DNA of 64,000 nucleotides from Duganella radicis (GCF_009720825.1 NZ_WNKY01000032.1:1-64000), one strand, 5' to 3'. Positions 1-9,175 are shown, counted from the first letter of the stretch. A program made the numbers and translations. The notes: a model not told the origin generated them from the letters alone.

Positions 1-438
1 TCTCGCCTGCGCCGCGCCAGCCTGCGCCACGCTCCCCGCCACACCGGCCTGCGCCCCTTGCGCGTCCGCCCCCGGCGCGGCCGGCACCGCGAGATCGCCC
101 AGTTGCCCCGCTTCCGCCAGCACCGCCGCTGTCGCCGCCTGCGCGGCTGCCGGACTGGCGGCGGCCACCGGCTCCAGCACCTTCCTGCTGCTGGCCGCTG
201 GCTTGCGCGGCAGAGCGGCCAGCGGCGCCACATCCTCCAGCGGCGCCGACTCCACCCGCTTCGGCAAGGCCAGCCGCAACTGCGCCGTCATCAGTGACGG
301 CGCCAGTTCCGACGGCCGGTGCGTCTGTGCGCTCAGGCGCCCTCCCACCCAGTCGATGGCGGCATAGTGCAGCGCCACCGTGGCGGCACACAAGACCAGT
401 ACGCGCCGGTGTCGGGCTAGGAAGGAGGAATTCGTCAT
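1..438 (-). CDS. Membrane-anchored Ala/Pro-rich protein, probably DUF3108 family (N-terminal part, cut by window edge)
   Basis: An open frame starts at the ATG at 438 and runs off the left edge, 146 codons without a stop. It begins MTNSSFLARHRRV and has one hydrophobic segment at about residues 10-30, so an inner-membrane anchor or uncleaved signal is likely. A long low-complexity spacer rich in Ala, Pro, Val and Glu follows. No catalytic domain lies in the visible part. The N-terminus and its position divergent from phaM resemble DUF3108 proteins of Oxalobacteraceae, but the diagnostic C-terminal domain would lie outside the window, so the family name is inference. No clear ribosome binding site is seen before the ATG. 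Confidence 0.55.
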   Translation of the reverse strand, partial: MTNSSFLARHRRVLVLCAATVALHYAAIDWVGGRLSAQTHRPSELAPSLMTAQLRLALPKRVESAPLEDVAPLAALPRKPAASSRKVLEPVAAASPAAAQAATAAVLAEAGQLGDLAVPAAPGADAQGAQAGVAGSVAQAGAAQAR

Positions 439-557
439 GGCCGCTAGTTTAAACGGGATCGCCAGGATCAGCTGAAGCGCGCCGAAATGTTGTCAAAACC
501 TTTTGAATGACAAACAAATATCTGCTACGCTAAAACCTTATCCCACAGGAGAGACTC

Positions 558-1259
558 ATGGCGCACAACCCGATGAACGACACGCTGGATTTCGTAAAAA
601 ACCTGTGGGGCAGCATGAGCGTACCGGGCCTGACCGCCCCCACGCTGTCGGTGGAAGAGCTGGACAAAAAGATCAACGACCTGAAAGCCGTCGAGAGCTG
701 GCTCAATCTGAACATGAGCATGTTGCGCGGGAGCATACAGGCGCTGGAAGTCCAGCGCGGCACCATTGCCACCCTCAAGTCGGTGGGCGCCAGCCTGGCC
801 TCGGCCGTCAACACCGGCGTGAACGACAAATCGATCTTCGACGCCAATCCCTACGCCTCGGCCTTCTTCCACCACGCGCGCGAGGCGGACAAGGCGCAAA
901 CCACACCGCCCGAACCTGAAGCCAAGGCGCCACCTGAGCCGGAAGTGAAGGCGGAAGCGCCCAAGGCGCCGCCATCGGGCGCGGGTGGCAGCCAGCCGAA
1001 CGCCTGGTGGAACCTGCTGCAAGAACAGTTCAAGCAAGCCGTATCGACCGCCATGGCGTCCGAATCGATGATGACCGACGCCGCCGTCAAATTCGCCGCG
1101 GCGGCAGCCGGCGCCGGCGCCAAGCCCGCGGCCAGCAAGCCGCCCGCAGCGGCAGAGGCGGACCAGCCACCGGCAGCGGTCAAAAAGCCGGCCGCGAAGA
1201 AACCGGCAGCGAAAAAGCCCGCCGCCAAGCCAGTGGCCAAGCCCTCCGCGGATAAGTAA
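558..1259 (+). CDS. phaM: PhaM-family polyhydroxyalkanoate granule regulatory protein
   Basis: 233 residues. In Ralstonia, PhaM sits on PHB granules, activates the synthase PhaC and tethers granules to the nucleoid through a basic C-terminal tail. The N-terminal 90 residues carry the family block: LDFVKNLWGSM, then VEELDKKINDLKAVESWLNLN, then IQALEVQRGTIATL. The middle is acidic and Pro/Ala-rich. The tail (about residues 205-233) is a run of AKKPA units, the type of repeat that binds DNA in PhaM. An AGGAGA ribosome site precedes the ATG. A weak sigma70-like promoter (TTGAAT, 17 bp, TACGCT at 503-531) lies upstream. No PHA synthase gene is in the window. Family assignment is firm; the role is transferred from Ralstonia. 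Confidence 0.85.
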   Translation: MAHNPMNDTLDFVKNLWGSMSVPGLTAPTLSVEELDKKINDLKAVESWLNLNMSMLRGSIQALEVQRGTIATLKSVGASLASAVNTGVNDKSIFDANPYASAFFHHAREADKAQTTPPEPEAKAPPEPEVKAEAPKAPPSGAGGSQPNAWWNLLQEQFKQAVSTAMASESMMTDAAVKFAAAAAGAGAKPAASKPPAAAEADQPPAAVKKPAAKKPAAKKPAAKPVAKPSADK

Positions 1260-1263
1260 TGGA

Positions 1264-1479
1264 TTACGCCAGCCGCTGAATTCGGATGGCGTCAATCAAG
1301 CCGTCGGCCTGACGCTGCACTTTCTCGATATCGATCAGGCCCTCGTCTTCCAGCAGCCTGGCGCTGTCGTGCGCGGCCTGGAAGCTCTCCAGGGTGTCTC
1401 CTTTGGCGGCCACCGGACGAATCCAGGCCACACTCCCCACCTTCATTTTTTTATACACTTCCCTGGCGATATCGCGCAT
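1264..1479 (-). CDS. Small conserved-looking hypothetical protein
   Basis: 71 residues, starting MRDIAREVYKKMKVG and ending at a stop 4 bp beyond, and convergent with, the phaM stop. It has no signal peptide or membrane segment. The pattern (helix, then SVAWIRPVAA, then a helical acidic half) would fit a small winged-helix or adaptor fold, but I do not recognise a named family. An AAAGGG ribosome site lies about 8 bases before the ATG. The frame shows the GC-rich third-position bias of its neighbours, which supports it being coding. Function unknown. Confidence 0.6.
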   Translation of the reverse strand: MRDIAREVYKKMKVGSVAWIRPVAAKGDTLESFQAAHDSARLLEDEGLIDIEKVQRQADGLIDAIRIQRLA

Positions 1480-1567
1480 ACGGTTTGCCCTTTATTTGCC
1501 CTCACCTCAAACCAGTGTAATCATTTGATGAGGCCGAAACAAGCACGCTGTTGCGTGGCGCGGACGG

Positions 1568-3307
1568 TCAGCTGCTGGTAAAGCGGGTCGATTCCGGCAC
1601 CGGGCCATTGGCCGCCTCGTATTCGCTGGCGGCGGCTGCGGCCACCACGCCGGACACTGGCGCCAACAGCGCCAGTTGCTCCATCAGCTGGGCAAAGCGC
1701 TGCTGCCCGGGCGCGATGGCGTCGACGTGCATCAGCACCGCGATCGCCTCATCGGCCAGCGCACGGTCGTAGCCATGCTCCTGCAAATGGGAGATCAGGA
1801 TCTGCGCCGAGTTGAAGAGAATGCGCATATTGTGCGGCAGCTGCTTGCGGGCGTCGCGCATCCATTCCACCGCCTCGTTGAGCTTGCCGGTCTTCCACAG
1901 CAACACGCCCTTGTTCATCAGGTCCGCCGCCTCCTGGCGCGCGGACTTGATCAGTTCCTGGCCTTCCTCGGCCATACGGGCTTTCTCGAAGATCTTTTGC
2001 ACGTCTTCCAGCAGCGGCGCGTTGTCGTGGTTATTGCGGGTGACGTAGCACAGCAGGTTGATCGGTGCTTCCTTCACACCGACCGCGAACAGCAGGGTCG
2101 CCATATCGAGGCAGGTCTCGGTGTCCGGACGCTGGCGGTTCTCGTCGGCCAGCATGGCTTCCAGTTCGTCGCCGGATTTGCGCGCGCGGCGGAAGTCGCC
2201 GCTCTCGTGATACACCAGGCCCTCGGTGATCTTGGCGCGCAGCGTGACCTGGTCGCCGCCGAATTGATGGACCGCCGCGTTGAGCAGGCGGATGGCTTCC
2301 TTGGTGTCGTTCTTCTGGCCGCACACGCGCGCCAGGCCGAGATACGCATCCACCGTTTTACGCACCGAGAACTCGCCGATCTCGATGCACTTGCGGAAGG
2401 CCTTCTCCGCCACCGGGATATTCCCCAGCTTGAGCGCCGTGGTGCCCAGCGCGCGCTGGCGCGGCACGGAGTTGGGCGACAGCTTGGCGGCCTTTTGCAG
2501 CACGTCGAACGACTCTTCGGTCTTGCCTTGCAACTGGAACGATTCGGCCAGCTGGTCGAAGGCGTCGATGTAGAAGCGGTTATCGGTGATCACCGCCTGG
2601 AACATCAGGCGCGCCGCATCGATATCGCCATTGGCCATGCGGATTTTACCGAGGCCGCAACGCGCCCAGTTGTATTCGCGCTCTTGCAGCACATCCTCGT
2701 AGACCACCGCCGCGCGGTCAAGATCGCCGCTCTTGAGCAGCAGCGTGGCGCGCATGCGGTGCAGGTCGATGGCGTGCAGCGGATGATGGGCCACCTGTTC
2801 CTCGCACAGCTTGGCCGCGCGCAGGTAATCCTTGTCGGCAAAGGCCTGGTCGATTTCGCGGAACACCTGCTTGCGCAGCCACACGCGGTTCAGGCGCGTG
2901 AGCAGCACGCCCTCGGTGATCGGCTTGATGATGTAGGCGTCCGGCTGATGCTCGGCCGCGCCCATCACCGACTCCACGCTCTTTTCAGCGGAGACCATCA
3001 GCCATACGCTGGACGGCAGCATCAGGTTGCGGATGCGCGCTTCCTCCAGCACCTGCTGGCCGTTCTTGCCGTCGCCAAGGTTGTAATCGCACAGCACCAC
3101 GTCGTAGCGGGTTTTCGACAGCAGCACCATGGCCTCGCCGCCGCTGGAGGCCTGGTCGATATGCTTGGCGCCGAGGTTGCGCAGCGACTCGCGCAGCAGC
3201 TGGCGAATGCCGACGAAATCGTCGATGATCAGGTAGCGTTTTTCCGCCCAGTCGATGCCGCTTTCCGCCGGATTCGAAGAGGTGCTCATGATCTCGCTCA
3301 TCATCAT
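1568..3307 (-). CDS. Response regulator: REC domain plus TPR array
   Basis: 579 residues. The receiver domain covers about residues 22-145: acidic pair D29-D30, phospho-acceptor D74 (VVLCDYNLGDG) and K128 (YIIKPI). The rest, about 150-550, is a helical TPR-like array with no DNA-binding or enzymatic output, so the output is probably protein-protein interaction. The start ATG at 3307 overlaps the stop of the upstream histidine kinase by four bases (ATGA), so the two are translationally coupled and form a cognate pair. A second possible start is the Met at residue 7 (MSTSSNP). The target is not evident from the sequence. Confidence 0.85.
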   Translation of the reverse strand: MMMSEIMSTSSNPAESGIDWAEKRYLIIDDFVGIRQLLRESLRNLGAKHIDQASSGGEAMVLLSKTRYDVVLCDYNLGDGKNGQQVLEEARIRNLMLPSSVWLMVSAEKSVESVMGAAEHQPDAYIIKPITEGVLLTRLNRVWLRKQVFREIDQAFADKDYLRAAKLCEEQVAHHPLHAIDLHRMRATLLLKSGDLDRAAVVYEDVLQEREYNWARCGLGKIRMANGDIDAARLMFQAVITDNRFYIDAFDQLAESFQLQGKTEESFDVLQKAAKLSPNSVPRQRALGTTALKLGNIPVAEKAFRKCIEIGEFSVRKTVDAYLGLARVCGQKNDTKEAIRLLNAAVHQFGGDQVTLRAKITEGLVYHESGDFRRARKSGDELEAMLADENRQRPDTETCLDMATLLFAVGVKEAPINLLCYVTRNNHDNAPLLEDVQKIFEKARMAEEGQELIKSARQEAADLMNKGVLLWKTGKLNEAVEWMRDARKQLPHNMRILFNSAQILISHLQEHGYDRALADEAIAVLMHVDAIAPGQQRFAQLMEQLALLAPVSGVVAAAAASEYEAANGPVPESTRFTSS

Positions 3308-4026
3308 GGCAGGCGCAGGATGAAGCAGCCGCCGCCCAGCGTGCCGCCGTTTTCCAGCGCGATGCCGCCGCTGCGCTGGCGGTGCTTGTGCATCTTCGCC
3401 ACTTCGCTGGAAAAGTACAGGCCCAAGCCGCTGCTGTTGTTGAGGAAGTCGATGCGCGCGCGCTGCGGGTCCATGGCGCTGACACCTGCTTCCAGCAGCG
3501 CGGCGGGGAAGCCGCTGCCGTTGTCCTCCACGCGCACTTCGAGATAATCGCCGTCGATGCTGATGGCCAGGCGCACCCGGTCGCGCGTGTAGCGGATGGC
3601 GTTGTTGATGGCGTGGACCAGCACACCGATCACCAGGTCTTCATCCAGCGTCCAGATGGCGTGTTGCGGATACTCGACATCCAGCGTGATGCCGCGCGAT
3701 TGCAGCAGCATGTGGGCTTGACCGGAGACCTGCTCCACCAGCTCGCGCACGCTGCGCGGGGCGGGATCGAAAGGGTAGCCGGGTTTGCCGACGTCCTTGT
3801 AAAGCGCCAGCAGCTGGATCAGGTTGTCGTTCAGGCGCTTGGTCTGATACAGCATGTGCGCCATCTGGCCGTATTCGGGAGCGCTGTTGGAAGGATGGGC
3901 GGCGAGCAGATTCTCCAGCGTGCCACTGAGGACGCTGATCGAATTTTTCATATCGTGCACGGTGGATGCCAGGAACATGAACAGCTCCGGCGAGCCTTCG
4001 TGCTGCGGCGCTTCTTGTTCATCCAT
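3304..4026 (-). CDS. Soluble histidine kinase without sensor domain
   Basis: 240 residues, with no signal peptide or membrane segment. The phospho-acceptor His is H24 in STVHDMKNSI. The ATPase boxes follow: N-box VHAINNAIRYT, G1 VEDNGSGF and G2 SSGLGLYFS. The dimerisation/phosphotransfer region takes up almost all of the N-terminus, so there is no room for a sensor. The signal must come from a partner or from the TPR array of the response regulator encoded by the next gene, with which it shares a 4-base overlap. Atypical short kinases like this are common in Oxalobacteraceae signalling pairs. Confidence 0.85.
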   Translation of the reverse strand: MDEQEAPQHEGSPELFMFLASTVHDMKNSISVLSGTLENLLAAHPSNSAPEYGQMAHMLYQTKRLNDNLIQLLALYKDVGKPGYPFDPAPRSVRELVEQVSGQAHMLLQSRGITLDVEYPQHAIWTLDEDLVIGVLVHAINNAIRYTRDRVRLAISIDGDYLEVRVEDNGSGFPAALLEAGVSAMDPQRARIDFLNNSSGLGLYFSSEVAKMHKHRQRSGGIALENGGTLGGGCFILRLP

Positions 4027-4066
4027 TGCGGGGGTTCTCCAACGACTCTGTTGCCGATTATAGCGT

Positions 4067-5767
4067 TTATTGGCTGCGGCGGCGTTGTTTGAGGAGGAAG
4101 CGGCCGGGGTCGAGGGCTTCTATCAACTGGGTTTCCAGTGGTGGTGGCGTGTGTTCAAGTTGCGACACCAGCAGTTCGGCCATCAGCGGCGCCCAGATCA
4201 GGCCTCGGGAGGCGTAGCCCAGCAGGCAGTGGAGGCCGGGGTGGCGCCGCACGTCGGACAGGAATTCGGCGCGGCCGGTGTTGGGGTAGTCGGGCAGCGC
4301 GCCGGCCAGCGGCAGGCGGTCGGGCGCGGCGCAGCGGAAGCCTACGCGGCCTTCAAGCGGTGCGCTGTGCGCCAGTGCCGCCACCTCGTCGCCGGGAATG
4401 ATTTCGGCCAGGCGGGTGAGGTTTTCCAGCTGGCTGCTGGCGCGCAGGCTCGGTTCGTCGTCGTTGTCGTAGGTGGCGCCGGCGCAGACGATCCCGTTCG
4501 ACGGCGGCGTGACATACGCCTCGCGACAGACCACCAGCGGCAGCACCGGCGGGCGCGGCGCGGCGGGCGCGGGATCGAGCGCCAGGTGGGTGACCTGTCC
4601 GCGCAGTTTGAACAGCGGCAGTTCGGCGGCTTGCTCGATCTGGCCGGCTTGCGCGCCGCCGGCGAGGATGGCGGTGGGCGCTTGCGCGATCAATGCGCCG
4701 TCCGCGCCACGCACTAGCCATTCATCGCCGATGCGTTGCAGGGACAAAGCTTCGGTGTGAAACACGCGTTGCAGGCGGTCGCCGCATGCGTTCAGCATCG
4801 CCTCGCACAGGGACGATGGCCGCGCCCAGCCGCCCTGCTCGAACAGCCAGCCGCCATGCGGTGTCGTTGCGCCGATCAGCGTGCTGGCTTCCTGCGCGTC
4901 CGCCCAGCGGGCGTAGGCTTGCGGGTAGTTCCATGCCGCCAGCGCTTCCTGCTGGACCACGGCGTGGCGTTCGTCGCGGGCCAGTTGCAGCACGCCGCAA
5001 TCGGCGCCTTCGAACGCGCGCCCAACGCCGCCAAGACGGCGCCATTCACGCAAGGCGAACAGGTAGGCGGCGCGGCTCAGGCGCGTGGGGATGTTGTCGT
5101 CCTTGGACAGCAGCGGCATGAAGATACCGGCCAGGTTGCCCGACGCCTCCTGTGCTGGCTGCGCATGACGTTCGATCAGCGTGACCTGCCAGCCGCGCGC
5201 GCACAAGCGATGTGCGGCCGATGCGCCAGCCAGGCCGGCGCCAATCACCACCGCGCGCCGCGCCGGCTCCGCCGCCATCGCTGGCTGCGGCCGTCGGCTG
5301 CGATAAACCGCCGTGATGTCAGGCGCCCTCTCGACATGGGCGGTGCGGTCGCCGGGGCTGGCGGCGATGCGGCACGCGAAGCCGGCGGCGGTGAGCGCCC
5401 ATACCATCGCTTCGCCGGCCGCACGGGCGTGCAGCGTCGCACCTTGTACTGCAAGCTTTGCCAGCGTGCGCGCCATCGGCGGCGTCACGGCGGCATCGAG
5501 ATGGAATGCGTTCACGCGCGCCACAACTTGCGGCAGCACGGCATCCAGCGCACCGACCAGCAAGTCCAGCGTCACTTCATCATTCAGGATCACGCGATGG
5601 AAGCCCGGCACATTCAGCGGCCACGCGGCGCGTAATTCTGCATCATGAACCGCGTCAGCCGGCGGCAGCGCAGGCGCCACCGCGATGTAATGCAAACGCC
5701 CGCCTTGCGCGCGCGCCGCCGCAAACCGCTCGCCACGCCATTCAGTGTCGAGCACCACCCGCATCAT
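4067..5767 (-). CDS. mnmC: MnmC-like tRNA wobble-uridine modification protein with degenerate methyltransferase half
   Basis: 566 residues. E. coli MnmC (about 668 residues) finishes the mnm5s2U34 wobble base: an FAD domain removes the carboxymethyl group, then a methyltransferase domain adds methyl. Here the FAD domain is intact from about residue 170 (AVVIGAGLAGASAA, GxGxxG). The preceding 165 residues align by eye with only the second half of the methyltransferase domain. The SAM-binding Gly-rich loop is absent and the expected FLDGF motif reads FHLDAAV. Start: the ATG at 5767 overlaps the tag stop by one base (TGATG); a longer frame to 5971 would lie inside tag and is rejected. The oxidoreductase role is likely; methyl transfer is doubtful. 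Confidence 0.8.
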   Translation of the reverse strand: MMRVVLDTEWRGERFAAARAQGGRLHYIAVAPALPPADAVHDAELRAAWPLNVPGFHRVILNDEVTLDLLVGALDAVLPQVVARVNAFHLDAAVTPPMARTLAKLAVQGATLHARAAGEAMVWALTAAGFACRIAASPGDRTAHVERAPDITAVYRSRRPQPAMAAEPARRAVVIGAGLAGASAAHRLCARGWQVTLIERHAQPAQEASGNLAGIFMPLLSKDDNIPTRLSRAAYLFALREWRRLGGVGRAFEGADCGVLQLARDERHAVVQQEALAAWNYPQAYARWADAQEASTLIGATTPHGGWLFEQGGWARPSSLCEAMLNACGDRLQRVFHTEALSLQRIGDEWLVRGADGALIAQAPTAILAGGAQAGQIEQAAELPLFKLRGQVTHLALDPAPAAPRPPVLPLVVCREAYVTPPSNGIVCAGATYDNDDEPSLRASSQLENLTRLAEIIPGDEVAALAHSAPLEGRVGFRCAAPDRLPLAGALPDYPNTGRAEFLSDVRRHPGLHCLLGYASRGLIWAPLMAELLVSQLEHTPPPLETQLIEALDPGRFLLKQRRRSQ

Positions 5768-6327
5768 CACCGACGCGCCTTCCTGCAAAAACAATCCGGC
5801 GCATGATCGTCCACCATGCCGATGCCCTGCATGTACGCATAAATAATCGTCGAGCCGACAAACTTGAATCCCAGCTTGGCCAAGTCCTTGGAGATCCGGT
5901 CCGACAACTCCGTCTTGGCCGGACGCGGCTCCTTGCCGCTCACCAACGGCTTGCCGCCGACATAAGACCACAACAGCTTATCCAGACTACCGCCGCTCTC
6001 CACCAGCCGCATATAGGCCCGCGCATTGGTGATCGCCGCCGCCACCTTCAGGCGGTTGCGCACGATGCCCGGATTGGCCAGCAGCTCCGCCACCTTGCCC
6101 GGCCCATACGCCGCGATCTTGTTCGCATCCCACTGATCGAACGCCGCGCGATAATTCTCGCGCTTATTGAGAATGGTCTCCCAGCTCAGCCCCGCCTGTG
6201 CGCCCTCCAGATTCAGCATCTCGAACAAACGGCGCTCGTCGTGGCAAGGCACGCCCCATTCGTTGTCGTGATATGCGAGATACAGCGGATTGGCCGGATT
6301 GGCCCAGCTACAGCGCTTCTTTTCCAT
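5767..6327 (-). CDS. tag: DNA-3-methyladenine glycosylase I
   Basis: 186 residues, the usual length. Tag excises 3-methyladenine from alkylated DNA and starts base-excision repair. The four zinc ligands known from E. coli Tag are at matching places: C6 (KRCSWAN), H20 (AYHDNEW), H175 and C179 (DDHAPDCFC). The catalytic-pocket block NLEGAQAGLSW is present. The stop overlaps the start of the mnmC-like gene by one base, and the upstream diguanylate cyclase gene ends 4 bp before the tag ATG, so the three probably share a transcript. Confident call. Confidence 0.95.
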   Translation of the reverse strand: MEKKRCSWANPANPLYLAYHDNEWGVPCHDERRLFEMLNLEGAQAGLSWETILNKRENYRAAFDQWDANKIAAYGPGKVAELLANPGIVRNRLKVAAAITNARAYMRLVESGGSLDKLLWSYVGGKPLVSGKEPRPAKTELSDRISKDLAKLGFKFVGSTIIYAYMQGIGMVDDHAPDCFCRKARR

Positions 6328-6331
6328 CGTT

Positions 6332-9175
6332 TCAGCCCAGTTCCAGATCGCTCGACAAGCCGATGCGGCGACGCTCGCCGCCCAGCACCAGCGGCCCGGC
6401 CAGATTGCTGACCAGCCGCACCTCGCCCTCCGCCACGGCCTGATCCAGTTTCTGCATCAGGCGCGGGAACACGCCCTCCGCGCGCGTGGCCTCGGTGCTG
6501 TACAGCGCGGCCCACGCGTTGCGGCCGGACCGCTTGGCGATGTACAGGCCCTGATCCGCCAGCTCCACCACCTGCGACCATGACAGCAAACGCGGTTGCT
6601 CGGGCAGGAAGGGGAAACAGGCAAAGCCGATCGAACAGGTCTTCGACAGACGCCCACCATCCGGCAATTCGAAATCGCGCTCGGCCACCACGCGGCGCAT
6701 GCGTTCGGCCAGGCCTGCCGCATCGTCGCGATGGGTGGCGCGCGCCAGCACCAGGAATTCCTCGCCGCCCCAGCGGATCACGTAGTCCGATTCGCGGAAC
6801 ACTTCGCGCAGGCGCTCCTGCATCTGCACCAGAATCGAGTCGCCGGCCGCGTGGCCATAACGGTCGTTCACTGCCTTGAAGTGATCCAGGTCGACCATGA
6901 AGAACACCAGATCGTTCTGCGCCTGCAAATCGCACTCGGTCAGCTCGCGATGCTGGCCGGTCTCGTAGCCGCGCAAGCTCATGGCCACGTCGGCATCGAC
7001 GTTTTGCAGGAAGAAGCGGCGGTTGCGCAAGCCGGTCAGCTGGTCGGTCAGACTGACTTCCTCCAGCGCCTTGTAGGCCTGCTCCAGTTCCAGATTCTTT
7101 TCCAGCAGCTGCTCCTGCGTGGCCGCCACCTGGCGGTACGCGCTGGCGTTATCCAGCGCGATAGCGCCGTACGCGCACAGTGTGCGGAAGATCAGGCGTT
7201 CGCGTTCGCCATACGAACGCGCGCGCAGCGACTGCACCGTCATCGCGCCCATCACGCGCTCGCCGACGCGCAGCGGCGCAAACAGCAGGGTCATTGTCGG
7301 CAGGGTGCCGGGAATCAGGTGCGGCGTGACGCCCTGTTCGTCCAGCTCAATCAGGATCTCGCGCCGTTCGCGCACGCAGCGCGCCGAGTTGGCGCTCGGC
7401 GAAGACAAAGGCACGCGGATCGGCGGCAGCGGCTTGCCCGCCTCAATCCCAAAGGTGCACACCAGCTCTTCGCCGTTCGCGGTCAGCAGGAAGATCGAGA
7501 AGTGCGTGGCGTCGAGCAGGCCATGCACGTGGCGATCCAGCGCGCGGAACACGGCCGCCGCATCGAGGTGCGCGGTGATCTCCTGGCCGATGGCGCTCAG
7601 GTGCTCCAGCGTGGCGCTGGTCTGTTGCAGCACTTCGGCGCGCTGCGCTTCGGCCGCCGCCAGCTGGCGATGGTGCTCGCTCTCGGTCTGCGCGCGCTCG
7701 GTCTGATACTGCACCTGCATGGCGATGGCGCGGTTGGTGGCTTCCTTGCTGTGCGTCTGGTCGCGCGCCGCGTTGGCGCGCAAGGCGATGTTGTAGGCGC
7801 GCTCGTAGTCGCCGATGGCCGCGTACTCGCGCGCCGCCGCATCCAGCAGCGCGCCCGGCACGGTGTAGCCTTCAATCGTGGCGGCGATCTCCAGCGCCAG
7901 CTGCAAATAATGCAGCACGGCGTTGGGCGCCATCATCAGCTCCGGCCCCGGCAAGTCGTGGCGCGCGTGGATGTCGGCCAGCACATTCAGCGCGGCGATC
8001 TGGCCCGACGCATCGGCATGGTCGCGCGCCAGCGCCAGCGCCGCCTGTGCGGCCGCCAGCGCCTCGCCCGGACGCGCCAGATGCGACAGCGCGTGCGCCT
8101 GGCCGCGCCGCGCGCTGCTCTGGAAGTCGTTCTGGCACAGGGCGTCGCCGCGCGCGGCCAGGCGGGTGAAGCTGTCCAGCGCCGCCACGTGATTGCCGAG
8201 GTCCAGCGCCAGGTCGCCCTGGTACTCCAGCGCCACCGCGTAGGCGCGCGAACCGGACAGCGGCGCCAGCGTGTTGAGCGCCTCGCGCAGCAGGCTTTGC
8301 GCGGCGTCGCGCTGGCCCAGCTGGCGCAGGGTTTCGGCGGTCTGCATCAGGCACATGCCGATGCTCAGCGGCCAGCCGGTGGGACGCGCCAGATCCAGCC
8401 CGCGCTGCATCCAGTCGAGCGCCGCCTCGTGCGCATTCAGGCTGGTGAAGCCGTTGCCGATGTTGGCGGCGATAATAATGGCGCGGCGGATCTGGCCGGT
8501 GGCCAGCGCGGTTTCAAAGCTCAGCATCAGATGGCCGATGGCGCGGCCGAACTCGCTGCGCTGGAAGGCGCAGGTGCCAAAGAAATCGCTGATCCAGCCG
8601 GCGGCGATCGGCGGCACGCCGTCCAGGTCGGCGTCGAAGCGGCCGTTCCAGCGCTGTTGCGCGGCCTGCCAGTCGCCGAAGGCGTCGCAGATGCCGGCGG
8701 CGGCGTCGATCACGTCGATGCGCACCGCGTCGCCCGCCTCGCGGGCGGCGGCGGCGGCCTGGCGCAGCCAGCTGTTGCCGGCGGCGCTGACGCCACGGTC
8801 ATTCGAGACCCAGGCCATGGTCCAGCAGGCGTCGGCGCGGCAGGCGGCGGCCGCGGCGGGCAACGCCGGCGCGGCCTGCGCGCACAGCAGCAGGGCTTGT
8901 TCGAGATGGTATTGGGCGGTGTCCAGTTCGCCACGCAGCCATTGCGGTTCGGCGGCGATCAGCAGCAGGCGCGCGCGGTGCAGCACGGCGGCGGCGGGCA
9001 GCGACTCCAACAGCGGCACGATCTCGGCGGACAGCTGCAAGGCACGCGTGGGATCGCGCTGACGCAAATGCCAGGCGAGCGCGGTCAGCAGTTCAAACCG
9101 CTCCGAACCTTGCACTTCCTGCAATAATGAATCCCACTGCGCCAGCTCGTCGTCGAGCGCAAACATGTCCACCAA
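6332..9175 (-). CDS. Diguanylate cyclase: TPR-like region, GAF domain, GGDEF domain
   Basis: 947 residues. The N-terminal 460 residues are helical TPR-like repeats, followed by a coiled-coil linker, a GAF sensor (about 535-690), a second coiled coil and a C-terminal GGDEF domain. The active-site loop is GGEEF at 803-807. An inhibitory c-di-GMP site RESD (794-797) lies exactly five residues upstream, so an active, product-inhibited cyclase is expected. No membrane segment is seen, so it is a cytosolic sensor. Start: the TTG at 9175 has a GAGGAAA site at good spacing; GTG 9172 and ATG 9166 are alternatives in the same frame. The ligand of the GAF domain is unknown. Confidence 0.9.
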   Translation of the reverse strand: MVDMFALDDELAQWDSLLQEVQGSERFELLTALAWHLRQRDPTRALQLSAEIVPLLESLPAAAVLHRARLLLIAAEPQWLRGELDTAQYHLEQALLLCAQAAPALPAAAAACRADACWTMAWVSNDRGVSAAGNSWLRQAAAAAREAGDAVRIDVIDAAAGICDAFGDWQAAQQRWNGRFDADLDGVPPIAAGWISDFFGTCAFQRSEFGRAIGHLMLSFETALATGQIRRAIIIAANIGNGFTSLNAHEAALDWMQRGLDLARPTGWPLSIGMCLMQTAETLRQLGQRDAAQSLLREALNTLAPLSGSRAYAVALEYQGDLALDLGNHVAALDSFTRLAARGDALCQNDFQSSARRGQAHALSHLARPGEALAAAQAALALARDHADASGQIAALNVLADIHARHDLPGPELMMAPNAVLHYLQLALEIAATIEGYTVPGALLDAAAREYAAIGDYERAYNIALRANAARDQTHSKEATNRAIAMQVQYQTERAQTESEHHRQLAAAEAQRAEVLQQTSATLEHLSAIGQEITAHLDAAAVFRALDRHVHGLLDATHFSIFLLTANGEELVCTFGIEAGKPLPPIRVPLSSPSANSARCVRERREILIELDEQGVTPHLIPGTLPTMTLLFAPLRVGERVMGAMTVQSLRARSYGERERLIFRTLCAYGAIALDNASAYRQVAATQEQLLEKNLELEQAYKALEEVSLTDQLTGLRNRRFFLQNVDADVAMSLRGYETGQHRELTECDLQAQNDLVFFMVDLDHFKAVNDRYGHAAGDSILVQMQERLREVFRESDYVIRWGGEEFLVLARATHRDDAAGLAERMRRVVAERDFELPDGGRLSKTCSIGFACFPFLPEQPRLLSWSQVVELADQGLYIAKRSGRNAWAALYSTEATRAEGVFPRLMQKLDQAVAEGEVRLVSNLAGPLVLGGERRRIGLSSDLELG

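Noticed and set aside
5768..5971. N-terminal extension of the mnmC-like gene
   Set aside because: It would lie inside tag in another frame; the TGATG junction at 5767 fits a coupled start.
6596..9127. 843-codon open frame on the plus strand
   Set aside because: It is antisense to the diguanylate cyclase gene; the translation has no protein-like pattern.
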